DNA of 64,000 bases. Origin: Parafrankia sp. EUN1f (GTDB taxonomy: Bacteria > Actinomycetota > Actinomycetes > Frankiales > Frankiaceae). The stretch covers positions 1-64,000 of the forward strand of contig NZ_ADGX01000017.1 in NCBI RefSeq assembly GCF_000177675.1, in the 5' to 3' direction. Below the pieces are notes generated by a model. That model searched no databases. It saw only the letters and a program-made list of their open reading frames with translations, and was not told the origin of the DNA. This document shows, piece by piece, positions 15,369 through 23,165 of this stretch; the first letter of the stretch is position 1, and each line of letters starts with the position of its first letter. The position numbers and the translations under genes were made by a program.

Positions 15369-15835
15369 CGCCGTGAAGAGCCGTCACGGTCGCCGGTGAG
15401 AACGGGAAAGAGAAAGGCGACGGCGGTAGCCGTCTCGGTGAGCCTTTTCCATCTCACGGTCCACGGGCACGGATGCCGCGGGTCCGAGTCGCCGATGGAA
15501 ATGCCTAGTCGTCGGCCCGGTGCCGTGGACATGCGGCGGACTTGATCCGCTGAAGGTCAATGTGACTCCGGGTAACCAGTTGCGCCGATCTGTACACGGG
15601 AGCAACCGAAACATGTCTGACGTGCCAGGTCAATGGGGATCAATGTGTGATGCAAGTCACTTCTTCACTTTTTAGATCGTCAAAGAAGCATTACGGACAG
15701 TTCTGTACTGTGCTCGGTGGGACGCAGCCGTGGTGAGGCTGAGCCGGTCTGTCATCGCCCTGTCACCAGGTCGCCCGGTCCGCTCTGGTGTGCTGCCCGT
15801 CCCAGCCCGATTTCCTGACCTCGGAGCGTTGTGCG
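15369..15835. other. Divergent promoter region between permease and binding-protein genes
   Basis: 467 bp without a gene. E4 occupies the permease-proximal part. The right half is unusually AT-rich for this genome (about 15640-15710), which fits promoters for the plus-strand binding-protein gene. I could not assign -35/-10 boxes with confidence. Confidence 0.5.
15439..15507 (-). repeat. 70-bp inverted-repeat element E4
   Basis: Minus strand: AGGCATTTCCATC then GGCG, interior GACTCGGACCCGCGGC, then CGTGA and GATGGAAAAGGCTCA. The inner 8-10 bp pair; the outer 5' arm has decayed. The interior closely matches E2. It lies 70 nt before the permease start. Confidence 0.8.
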
Positions 15836-16852
15836 ATGTTGCGCGTGTTCAGACTGCTCGGATCCCGGCTGCGGGTCGGCGTCGCGGCACTGGTGGCCGT
15901 CGTGGCTGTCGTGGCCGTCGCCGCCTGCGGGTCGGATTCCGACGACGGCCCGGCGGCTACGACAGCCACCGGGCGGCCCGACCTCTCCCGCGTGACCCTG
16001 CGGGTGGCCGACCAGGTCGGCCAGCTGAAGGCACTGCTCGAGGCCTCGGACGCCCTGGCGGGCGTCCCCTACAAGATCGAATGGTCTGACTTCTCCGCCG
16101 CCGCACCGCTGCTGCAGGCACTACGCGCCGGCGCGGCCGACATCGGGCAGGCCGGTGACGCGCCCATCCTCAACGCGCTCGGCGCCGGCGCGCCGCTGAA
16201 GGTCGTCGGGGCGACCCGTGCCTCCGCCAAGGGCGTCGCGATCCTCGTTCCCAAGGACTCGCCGATCCGTACCGTCGCAGACCTGCGTGGCAAGACGGTG
16301 TCCCCGTCGACCGAGGGCAGCATCGGGCACTACCTGCTGCTCGGCGCGCTCAAGGAGGCGGGGCTGACCCCCGACGACCTGACGATCTCGTTCCTGGCCC
16401 CGCCGGCGGCGTCGGCTGCCTTCGATGCCGGGCAGATCGACGCCTGGGTGACCTGGGATCCCTACGTCGCGCTCGCCGAACGCAAGGGCGCCCGCATCGT
16501 CCGCGACGGCGAGGGGATCAACAGCGGCCTGGGCTTCGTCGTAGCCACCGAGGACGCGGTCGAGGACGCGGGCACCAAGGCGGCGATCGCCGACTTCCTG
16601 ACCCGGCAGCGCAACGCGTTCACCTGGTCGAACCAGAAGCCGGAGGAGTTCTCGAAGATCTTCGCATCGCTGACGAAACTGCCCGAGCCGGTGGCCCTCG
16701 ACGTGGTCAAGCGCCGCCAGTGGAGCGCACCGCCGATCGACGACCAGATCGTCAGTCAGTTCCAGAAGACCGCCGACGTCTACGCCGAGGCCGGTGTGCT
16801 CGAGAAGAAGATCGACGTGAAGCCGTTCTTCGTCCGCTCCCTGACCTCCTGA
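15836..16852 (+). CDS. NitT/TauT-type ABC substrate-binding lipoprotein (SsuA-like)
   Basis: 338 residues. Signal peptide with lipobox VVAVAACGSD near residue 32. The NMT1/SsuA-like fold shows in LRVADQVGQLKALLEASDAL, LRAGAADIGQAGDAPILNALGAGAPLKVVG, AILVPKDSPIRTVADLRGKTVSPSTEGSIGHYLLLGALKEAGL and DAGQIDAWVTWDPYVALAERKGA. These are typical of aliphatic sulfonate binding proteins. The start was set at the ATG at 15836 because the signal peptide begins there and GGAG lies about 11 nt upstream. It is divergent from its permease and ATPase. Confidence 0.92.
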   Translation: MLRVFRLLGSRLRVGVAALVAVVAVVAVAACGSDSDDGPAATTATGRPDLSRVTLRVADQVGQLKALLEASDALAGVPYKIEWSDFSAAAPLLQALRAGAADIGQAGDAPILNALGAGAPLKVVGATRASAKGVAILVPKDSPIRTVADLRGKTVSPSTEGSIGHYLLLGALKEAGLTPDDLTISFLAPPAASAAFDAGQIDAWVTWDPYVALAERKGARIVRDGEGINSGLGFVVATEDAVEDAGTKAAIADFLTRQRNAFTWSNQKPEEFSKIFASLTKLPEPVALDVVKRRQWSAPPIDDQIVSQFQKTADVYAEAGVLEKKIDVKPFFVRSLTS

Positions 16853-16914
16853 CGAGGGTCGCGAACGGGGCCGCTCGCCGGGCCCGCCTGCTCCGGGACG
16901 TCACCACCCCCGTG

Positions 16915-16952
16915 GGGCGCGCTGGCTGTGGACATGTCCAGCCAGCGCGCCC
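16915..16952. terminator. Stem-loop between convergent binding-protein genes
   Basis: GGGCGCGCTGGCTG (16915-16928) pairs perfectly with CAGCCAGCGCGCCC (16939-16952) around a 10-nt loop. It lies between the stops of two convergent genes and probably serves both. Confidence 0.8.
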
Positions 16953-17013
16953 TCGGGCATGGTGCGGGCGAATCGGCCCACTGACAGCCCGGTGAGCACG
17001 GCGTGAGCCGAGA

Positions 17014-18017
17014 TCAACCGGTGTGTGTGCAGCCGGAGACGAACTTGTCGAAGGGAAGGCTGTCGGCGCTGCCCAGGATGAGCTTGACGTTGGCGGACCA
17101 CTGGTCCGAGGTCACGGTGTCGGACCAGGCGGCGTGGACGCTGTCCCAGACCTGCTCGGCGACGGGGACGGGTACGTTCAGCAGGGTTCCGATGATCTTC
17201 GCCCCGGCGGTGCGGTTCGCGTTGTCCTGAAGCCAGCTGTTCGCCTGCGTCATGGCGGTGCAGAAGTTCTTCACCACCGCCGGGTGGCTCTCGCGGAACT
17301 TGGTGGTGGTCGACCAGAAGGACTGCAGACCCACCTTGCCGAGCTGGCCGGCGGTTCCCTGCAGCGAACCGGCGAGGACACGCAGGTCGATGCCGTGGGC
17401 TCCGGCCGCGGCGACCGCGTCGGAGGAGAAGACCGTCGCGTCGATCTGGTTGTGCCGTAGGGCCAGTTCCTGGCTGACCAGGTCACCGACGGCGACGAAG
17501 GTGACCTGGTCGGGCTTGATCCCGCCCGCCTGCAGAACGTACTGGGCGAACTTCTCGGTGAAGGCCCCGCGCGCGGTCACCCCGATCTTCTTGCCCACCA
17601 GTGCGTGGATGTCGGTGATTCCGCCGGTGGTGGGCGTGACCACCGCCATGTCGAGCCGGCCGAAGGGCGGCAGGGCGACGAGCGGTTCTCCCTGCTGCAT
17701 CGCGGGGAAGGCGTTGGGGGGACCGCGACGGCGATCTGGGTGGTACCCCCGATCAGCCCGGCCAGCAGTTCGGGACCGGACTTGGCCTTGACGGTCGTCA
17801 CGTTCAGGCCGGCGTCGCGGAAGAAGCCCTGCTCCTGGGCGACGGCGAACGGAAGGGTCAGCGCGCTGGTCGGGAAGTTTCCCACGGTGACGGTGGTGAG
17901 CGCGGCACTCGCATCGGCCTGGGTGGCGCTCGGGGTGGAGGAGCCGCATCCGAGCAGGCTGGTTCCCAGCGCGATCAGGCTGACAGCTACGAAGGCGGAC
18001 CGTCTCGCGATGTTCAT
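17014..18017 (-). pseudogene. NitT/TauT-type substrate-binding lipoprotein, interrupted by a frameshift
   Basis: The N-terminal part (ATG at 18017) has a signal peptide with lipobox ALGTSLLGCGSS and then VTVGNFPTSALTLPFAVAQEQGFFRDAGLNVTTVKAKSGPELLAGLIGGTTQIAVAV. The rest of the family fold continues in another frame from NAFPAMQQGEPLVALPPFGRLDMAVV to the stop at 17014. The switch falls at a run of six G (plus strand 17716-17721); one more base in that run would restore a single protein of about 335 residues. It may be a real mutation, slippage or a sequencing error. It is the only binding protein next to the ATPase and permease at 18.1-19.9 kb. Confidence 0.85.
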
Positions 18018-18122
18018 CTTCTTCTTCCTGTGAGTCCGGTTCTGCGCCCGTTTCAGGGCAGGGTGAACAGACCTCCCCGGCCGCTCTTTCGGAGCAGTGG
18101 GGGAGGGCGTTGTGGGGAAGGG

Positions 18123-18992
18123 TCAGCCGATGCGTCCGCGGAGGTGCTGGTAGATCTCCTCGTAGCGGCGGTTCAGCGTGATCAGGGGCAGGTCCCTCGG
18201 CCGCTCGATGTCGACTTTCAGGTCCTCGACCACCCTCCCGCCGCCGATCACGACGACCCGGTCCGCGAGGGCGATGGCCTCGCCCAGGTCGTGGGTCACG
18301 AACAGCACGGTCCGGTGCTCCTCGCTCTGCCACAGGTCGACGAAGCGCTGCTGCACCGACTGCCGGGTGTTCATGTCCAGCGCGGCGAAGGGTTCGTCCA
18401 TCACCAGGATGTCGGGGTCGAGTGCCCAGGTACGGGCCAGCGCGACCCGCTGGCGCATGCCCTGCGAGAGCTGCCACGGCCACAGGCGCTCGGCGTGCCG
18501 CAAATGGACGGCGTCCAGCCAGTGCAGGGCTACAGACCGGCGTTCGGCCTTTGGGACGCCCCTTAGCTCGAGGCCGTACTCGACGTTGCGAAGGGCGCTG
18601 CGCCACGGCAGGAGAGCGTCGCGGGCCAGCATGAAGCCGAGGTGGGGCCGGGCGTCGCGGGGCCTGCGACCCATGACGGTCACGGAGCCGGATGTGGGAT
18701 CGACCAGACCGGCCACCATGTTCAGCAGGGTGGTCTTGCCGCTGCCGCTCCGGCCGACGAGCGCGGTGAACTCGCCCCTGGCAAGGCGGAGGTCGACTCC
18801 GTCGAGGACCTGCCGGGGCCGACCGCCGTTGGTCGAGTAGGTCATGCCCACGCCGTTGAAGGCGATGGCTTCGTCGATCTCGCGGGCCTCGCCGGGGGCT
18901 CGCCCGGCGTCCGCGGGGGCCGGCAGGGTGTGCGGCGTCATGGTCATCTCAGGGGCTCCAGCCGCGCTCGTCGCGGGTACCGGATCGCTCAT
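18123..18992 (-). CDS. NitT/TauT-type ABC importer ATPase (SsuB/TauB-like)
   Basis: 289 residues. Walker A LVGRSGSGKTTLLNMVAGLV, Walker B ILVMDEPFAALDMNTRQ, H-loop VLFVTHDLGEAIALADRVVVI. The signature is LSQGMRQRVALARTW, a Q replacing the second G of LSGGQ, a variant seen in this family. The ATG overlaps the permease stop (ATGA), so the two are coupled. It powers the importer whose binding protein is frameshifted just downstream. Confidence 0.92.
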   Translation of the reverse strand: MSDPVPATSAAGAPEMTMTPHTLPAPADAGRAPGEAREIDEAIAFNGVGMTYSTNGGRPRQVLDGVDLRLARGEFTALVGRSGSGKTTLLNMVAGLVDPTSGSVTVMGRRPRDARPHLGFMLARDALLPWRSALRNVEYGLELRGVPKAERRSVALHWLDAVHLRHAERLWPWQLSQGMRQRVALARTWALDPDILVMDEPFAALDMNTRQSVQQRFVDLWQSEEHRTVLFVTHDLGEAIALADRVVVIGGGRVVEDLKVDIERPRDLPLITLNRRYEEIYQHLRGRIG

Positions 18993-19939
18993 CGGTCGGC
19001 GGGCGGCTGCCAGCGGAGCAGTCGACGCTCGGCAAGGCCCATCAGCTGGTTCAGCGTGACGGCGACGAGCCCGAGCAGGAGCAGGATCCCGTACACCGCC
19101 TCCATCCGGAAGGTGGACGAGTAGTAGGCGATCAACTGGCCGAGCCCGTCGCGGGCGGAGATCAGCTCAGATCCCACCACCCCCAGCAGCGAGTAGATGA
19201 GCCCCAGCCGGAGCGCCGCGAAGATCGCCGGAGTGGCGACTGGAATCAGCACTTTCACGAACAGCTGGCGCTTCCCGGCGCCCAGCACCGTCGACAGCCG
19301 AAGCCACTCCGCGTCGGTCGAGCGGACGCCGGCTCGGGCCCCCGACAGCGCGATGAAGAACACCAGGGTCGAGGCCAGGGCCACCTTGGCCGATGTGTTG
19401 ATCCCGAGGGCGACGATGAACAGCGGCGCCAGGGCGATCCTCGGCATCGCGTTGGCCGCGTCGAGGTAAGGGGTCAGGACCCGCTCGACCCGGGGCGCCA
19501 GGCCCAGGGCCACACCGGCCACCGTCCCGGCCGCCCCGGCCAGCACCCACGCTGCCAGTACCGCTTTCAGGGTGGCCCTGGTGTTGCTCCACAACTCGCC
19601 GGACCCTGCCGCGTCGAACAGGTAGGACGCCGTCTGCCCGGGCGACCTGGCCAGCACGGGCTCGGGCCATCTGGCCGAGGCCGCGAGCTGCCAGAGTCCG
19701 AGCAGGAGGAGCCCCACCATGAGCTGGGCGCCGCGCACGATGAGCGTCTCACGTGACAGCAGGGACCGCCGCCGGCCGGCCCCGGTCGGCCCGATCACGT
19801 CCTCGCGCTCCTCCGGGGGCGCCAGGGAAGGTTCGTCGATGGTTCGCAAGTCCACTCCAGTCGGTTCTGCTTCGGTCGGACCGACCCCCACGGATGCGGC
19901 CTTTGCCCGGTTCTGGCGGCTGCGCGATCGACGACACAC
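18989..19939 (-). CDS. NitT/TauT-type ABC importer permease (SsuC/TauC-like)
   Basis: 316 residues. An N-tail of ~65 residues precedes TM1 (LMVGLLLLGLWQLAAS). The conserved region PYLDAANAMPRIALAPLFIVALGINTSAKVALASTLVFFIALS and the EAA loop LRLSTVLGAGKRQLFVKVLIPVATPAIFAALRLG mark the NitT/TauT permeases. The GTG at 19939 is the first start; a later start within the charged tail is possible. Its promoter region (19940-20031) holds two tandem 22-bp repeats, so transcription of permease-ATPase-binding protein is probably set by the AraC regulator next door. Confidence 0.9.
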   Translation of the reverse strand: MCRRSRSRQNRAKAASVGVGPTEAEPTGVDLRTIDEPSLAPPEEREDVIGPTGAGRRRSLLSRETLIVRGAQLMVGLLLLGLWQLAASARWPEPVLARSPGQTASYLFDAAGSGELWSNTRATLKAVLAAWVLAGAAGTVAGVALGLAPRVERVLTPYLDAANAMPRIALAPLFIVALGINTSAKVALASTLVFFIALSGARAGVRSTDAEWLRLSTVLGAGKRQLFVKVLIPVATPAIFAALRLGLIYSLLGVVGSELISARDGLGQLIAYYSSTFRMEAVYGILLLLGLVAVTLNQLMGLAERRLLRWQPPADR

Positions 19940-19956
19940 TATCGAGATCGTTTATT

Positions 19957-20000
19957 GTTCACTTATCCTGTCGGGACAGTTCACTTGCCTTGTCAGGACA
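19957..20000. promoter_or_regulatory. Two tandem 22-bp direct repeats upstream of the importer operon
   Basis: The repeats 19957-19978 and 19979-20000 abut exactly and match at 18 of 22 positions (both start GTTCACTT and end AGGACA or GGGACA). They lie 18 nt upstream of the permease start, between it and the AraC gene. Tandem direct repeats are the usual target of AraC-family proteins. A related pair in inverse orientation lies at 21074-21117. Confidence 0.7.
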
Positions 20001-20031
20001 TGGGAGCGCGACGTGAGGACCGGCGGACCCG

Positions 20032-21057
20032 TCACGGGGCCGGGGGATCCAGCCGCCCCTGGGTGGCTTTCCATGCGCTGGGGCTGCAGCCGTACTCGTT
20101 GCGGAACCAGCGGGAGAACCCGCTCGGCGCGGCGAAGCCCAGCAGCCGAGATATCTCGGTCAGCGAGTAGCGACCGTTGCGCAGGTGCTCTTCCGCCAGC
20201 TTGGCCCGTACCTGGTCGACCAGGGTGCTGAAGGACACGCCGAAGACATCCAGGTGGCGGTGCATGGTGCGGCGGTCCATCAGGAGGCCCTGGGCGATCT
20301 GGGTCGCCGAGCACCGGCCGGCGGGCAGGAAGAGCTCGATCATCGCGCGCACCTTCTCGACGATGGTCGCGTCTCTCGGCGCCCCGAGGGGCTTCAGCAG
20401 CTGGTGGGCGTAGGCCCGCAGATGCGGGTCGGACATCCGGTTCGGGGCATCAAGGTCCCTGCGGTGGAGCACGACCCCGCTGAATGGCTGCTCGAACCGC
20501 GGGATCAGGCCCAGAAACCGCTCGTAGACCTCGCAGTCGGCGGGAGCCGGATGAGCGAAGCATGCCGAGGCCGGCCGCCAGCCCGGACCCAGGAACTCGC
20601 GCAGGATCCCGTGCAGCGCGCCGACCGCCAGGTCATAGGACTGCTGGCAGGGGATGTCCTCCCCGAGGTCGAAGCCTACCGAGATGACGGCGATGTCGCT
20701 GCGTTCGCTCAGGTGCAGCCGTAACGCCTCGTTGTAGGTGTGTTCATAGCGGATCAACATGTCGACCGCGCTTCGCACGTCCGGTTCCTCGCGCAGGACA
20801 AGGCTCAGTGGCCCGAGGCTGGAGAACTGGCGGAGCTCGGCCAGCCTCATCCCGAACACCTCGCATCCCGACGCGGCGGCCGAGTTCTCCAGCAGCCCGA
20901 CGATGGACGCGGCGGGGATTCTCGTGTCCTGCATTGCCAGTCCGGACGGGTCGAGACCCACGTCGTGCATGAGCCGGGCGGCGTCGGCGCCGATCCCGAG
21001 GCTCTGGCACAGCTCCAGGTACCGGTTCAAAGAGGCGTAGCGGGCGGTCGGCTTCAC
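20032..21057 (-). CDS. AraC-family regulator with N-terminal arabinose-binding-like (PF12625-type) domain
   Basis: 341 residues. The N-terminal ~190 residues match the sensor half of OruR/ArgR-like AraC proteins (YLELCQSLGIGADAARLMHDVGLDPSGL, ASGCEVFGMRLAELRQFSSLGPLSLVLREEPDVRSAVDML). The C-terminus is a double HTH, including CSATQIAQGLLMDRRTMHRHL and YSLTEISRLLGFAAPSGFSRWFRNEYGCSPSAWK. Start GTG at 21057. It sits between the importer operon (-) and the catabolic operon (+), with 22-bp repeat pairs on both sides. It is the obvious local regulator; the inducer is unknown. Confidence 0.9.
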   Translation of the reverse strand: MKPTARYASLNRYLELCQSLGIGADAARLMHDVGLDPSGLAMQDTRIPAASIVGLLENSAAASGCEVFGMRLAELRQFSSLGPLSLVLREEPDVRSAVDMLIRYEHTYNEALRLHLSERSDIAVISVGFDLGEDIPCQQSYDLAVGALHGILREFLGPGWRPASACFAHPAPADCEVYERFLGLIPRFEQPFSGVVLHRRDLDAPNRMSDPHLRAYAHQLLKPLGAPRDATIVEKVRAMIELFLPAGRCSATQIAQGLLMDRRTMHRHLDVFGVSFSTLVDQVRAKLAEEHLRNGRYSLTEISRLLGFAAPSGFSRWFRNEYGCSPSAWKATQGRLDPPAP

Positions 21058-21073
21058 CGTGCGTATCCCCTGA

Positions 21074-21117
21074 TGTCCCGAAAGGATAAATAGGATGTCC
21101 CCGACAGAAAAGCATAA
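21074..21117. promoter_or_regulatory. Second pair of 22-bp repeats, between AraC and oxidoreductase genes
   Basis: TGTCCCGAAAGGATAA begins at 21074 and a second TGTCCC begins exactly 22 bp later at 21096. Both resemble the reverse complement of the 19957-20000 repeats (TGTCCCGACAGGATAAGTGA); the second copy fits better with a one-base shift. They lie 16 nt upstream of the AraC start and 62 nt upstream of the chosen oxidoreductase start, so they could control both. Confidence 0.6.
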
Positions 21118-21178
21118 TGCCAGACCCTCCTCCTACGGTGTTGACGGCCACACCACCGGCGAAACAGGAGACAAGGCG

Positions 21179-22153
21179 TTGGCGAAGGCGGTCCGCTTCT
21201 ACCAGGCGGGAGATCCCGAGGTTCTGCGCTGGGAGGCCGCCGAGGTCGGCGACCCCGGCCCCGGCGAGGTCCGCATCCGCCACGAGGCCGTCGGGCTGAA
21301 CTTCGCCGACACCTACTTCCGCACCGGCCTGTACCCGGCGGAGCTCCCCGCTGGTCTGGGGGTCGAGGCCGCCGGGGTACTGGAAGCGGTCGGGCCCGGT
21401 GTGGACGGATTCTCGGTGGGCGACCGGGTCACCTACACCGGCAGCCCCCTCGGGGCCTACAGCACAGCACGGGTGATGCCGGCGGCGTCACTGATCGGAC
21501 TCCCGGACGGGATCACCTGTGAGACCGCGGCGGCCATGACCATGCGCGGGCTGACCAGCGCCTACCTCCTGCGGCGCATCCGCACGCTGCAGGCGGGGGA
21601 CACCGTGCTCCTGCACGCCGCCGCGGGCGGGGTCGGACTCATCTTCACCCAGTGGGCCCGACTGCTCGGGGTGAACGTGATCGGCACCGTGTCGAGTGAC
21701 GTGAAGGCCGCCGTCGCCCGCGCCCACGGGTGCACCGAGGTCATCGTCTACACCCGCGAGGACGTTCCCTCGCGGGTCCGGGAGCTGACCGACGGCGCAG
21801 GGGTGCCGGTCGTCTACGACAGCATCGGCAGGACCACCTTCGCCGGCTCTCTCGACGCACTGGCCCGCCGGGGCCTGCTGGTCTGCTTCGGTACGGCATC
21901 CGGCCCTGTTCCGCCGATCAACGCCATGGACCTGGCCGTCAGGGGCTCCCTGTTCGTCACCCGGCCGGCTCTGGCCGATTACATCGCTGATCCGGCCGAG
22001 CGCGCGGAGCTGGCCCAGGAGCTGTTCGACCACGTCCTCGCGGGACGGATCCGCATCGAGATCAACCAGCGGTACGCGCTGCAGGACGCCGCGCGAGCCC
22101 ATCGCGACCTGGAGCGCGGCCGGACCATCGGGTCGTCGGTCCTGTGTCCCTGA
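21179..22153 (+). CDS. Zinc-free quinone oxidoreductase / enoyl reductase (MDR family, QOR type)
   Basis: 324 residues from TTG at 21179, the normal length of QOR proteins. I prefer this start over the upstream ATG at 21095 because AGGAG lies 8 nt before it and the family N-terminus begins at KAVRFYQAGDPEVLRWE; the ATG would also fall inside the operator repeats. The NADPH site is LLHAAAGGVGLIFTQWARLLG. The conserved VGLNFADTYFRTGLYP is present, and there are no zinc-ligand cysteines. It reduces a C=C or quinone with NADPH. It is the first gene of a probable three-gene operon with TauD and BKACE. Confidence 0.88.
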   Translation: MAKAVRFYQAGDPEVLRWEAAEVGDPGPGEVRIRHEAVGLNFADTYFRTGLYPAELPAGLGVEAAGVLEAVGPGVDGFSVGDRVTYTGSPLGAYSTARVMPAASLIGLPDGITCETAAAMTMRGLTSAYLLRRIRTLQAGDTVLLHAAAGGVGLIFTQWARLLGVNVIGTVSSDVKAAVARAHGCTEVIVYTREDVPSRVRELTDGAGVPVVYDSIGRTTFAGSLDALARRGLLVCFGTASGPVPPINAMDLAVRGSLFVTRPALADYIADPAERAELAQELFDHVLAGRIRIEINQRYALQDAARAHRDLERGRTIGSSVLCP

Positions 22154-22156
22154 GTA

Positions 22157-22192
22157 ATCCCTGAGCAGCTGTATCCCTGAGCAGCCGTATCC
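22157..22192. repeat. 16-bp tandem repeat after the QOR gene
   Basis: ATCCCTGAGCAGCTGT and ATCCCTGAGCAGCCGT stand in tandem, then ATCC. A preceding partial unit includes the QOR stop codon. Just downstream (22203-22214) GACCGTGAGATGGAGG recalls the inner 3' arm of the E elements and supplies the ribosome binding site of the next gene. Confidence 0.6.
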
Positions 22193-22221
22193 ATGGGCAC
22201 CGACCGTGAGATGGAGGACAC

Positions 22222-23124
22222 GTGCACCGCACGACCACCGAAGCCGAACAGTCTTCGGGAACCGGTGCAAGGTCGATGACGGTCACCCGGCTCACCTCAT
22301 CCCTCGGAGCCGAGCTGTCAGGCGTGGACCTGGCCGACGTCGCGCGCAGCGACGTGTTGTTCGCCGGGCTGCGGGCGCTGCTACTGGAGCACAAGGTGCT
22401 GTTCCTGCGTGATCAGGACATCAGCCGGGCGGACCATGTGGCACTGGCCCGGCGGTTCGGCTCGCTGGAGGATCACCCGGTGGCCCCGAGCGACCCGGAC
22501 CACCCGGGGCTCGTGCGCATCTACAAGTCCGAGGACAGCGCGCCCGAGCACTACGAGAACAGCTACCACTGCGACGGGTCGTGGCGGCGGGAACCGGCCA
22601 TGGGGGCCGTGCTGCGCTGCGTCCAGACCCCTTCGGTGGGCGGCGACACGATCTGGGTGAACATGGCCGCCGCCTACGAGGGCCTACCCGATCACGTGAA
22701 GGAGCGGATCGCCGGGCTACGGGCGCGCCACAGCATCGAGGCCACGTTCGGGGCCCGCCTGCCCGTCGCGGAGCGCCACCGGCTCAAGGAGCGCTATCCC
22801 GACGCCGAGCATCCGGTGGTCCGTACTCACCCCGAGACCGGGGAGAAGATCCTCTTCGTCAACGCCTTCACCACCCACATCGTCAACTACCACACCCCCG
22901 TGAACGTCCGTTACGGCGCCGACTACGCGCCGGGCGCCAGTCTGCTTCTCAACTACCTGATCGGCCGGGCGGCCATTCCTGAATACCAGGTGCGTTGGCG
23001 CTGGAGCGCTGACAGCTTCGCCATCTGGGACAATCGTGCCACCCAGCACTACGCCGTCCAGGACTACTGGCCGGCCGGCAGGAGGATGGAGCGCGCCGGA
23101 ATAGTCGGCGACCAGCCCTTCTAG
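22222..23124 (+). CDS. TauD/TfdA-family Fe(II)/2-oxoglutarate dioxygenase
   Basis: 300 residues. The facial triad is readable: H116 and D118 (NSYHCDGSW) and H276 (NRATQHYAV), with arginines at 287-291 (AGRRMERAG) that would bind 2-oxoglutarate. The family motif HPVVRTHPETGEKILFVN lies near 197. Such enzymes hydroxylate taurine, alkylsulfonates, phenoxyacetates or similar; an alpha-hydroxylated sulfonate collapses to an aldehyde and sulfite. The neighbouring sulfonate-type importer supports a sulfonate substrate (inference). The GTG at 22222 has GGAGG about 7 nt upstream. It is followed 41 nt later by the BKACE gene. Confidence 0.9.
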   Translation: MHRTTTEAEQSSGTGARSMTVTRLTSSLGAELSGVDLADVARSDVLFAGLRALLLEHKVLFLRDQDISRADHVALARRFGSLEDHPVAPSDPDHPGLVRIYKSEDSAPEHYENSYHCDGSWRREPAMGAVLRCVQTPSVGGDTIWVNMAAAYEGLPDHVKERIAGLRARHSIEATFGARLPVAERHRLKERYPDAEHPVVRTHPETGEKILFVNAFTTHIVNYHTPVNVRYGADYAPGASLLLNYLIGRAAIPEYQVRWRWSADSFAIWDNRATQHYAVQDYWPAGRRMERAGIVGDQPF

Positions 23125-23165
23125 CGCTCGGCTCCAGCGGGGCGATGCTGATTGGAGATCCTCCG

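Noticed and set aside
16915-16952. A further E- or H-type repeat
   Set aside because: The palindrome is unrelated in sequence and lies between two convergent stops, so a terminator explains it.
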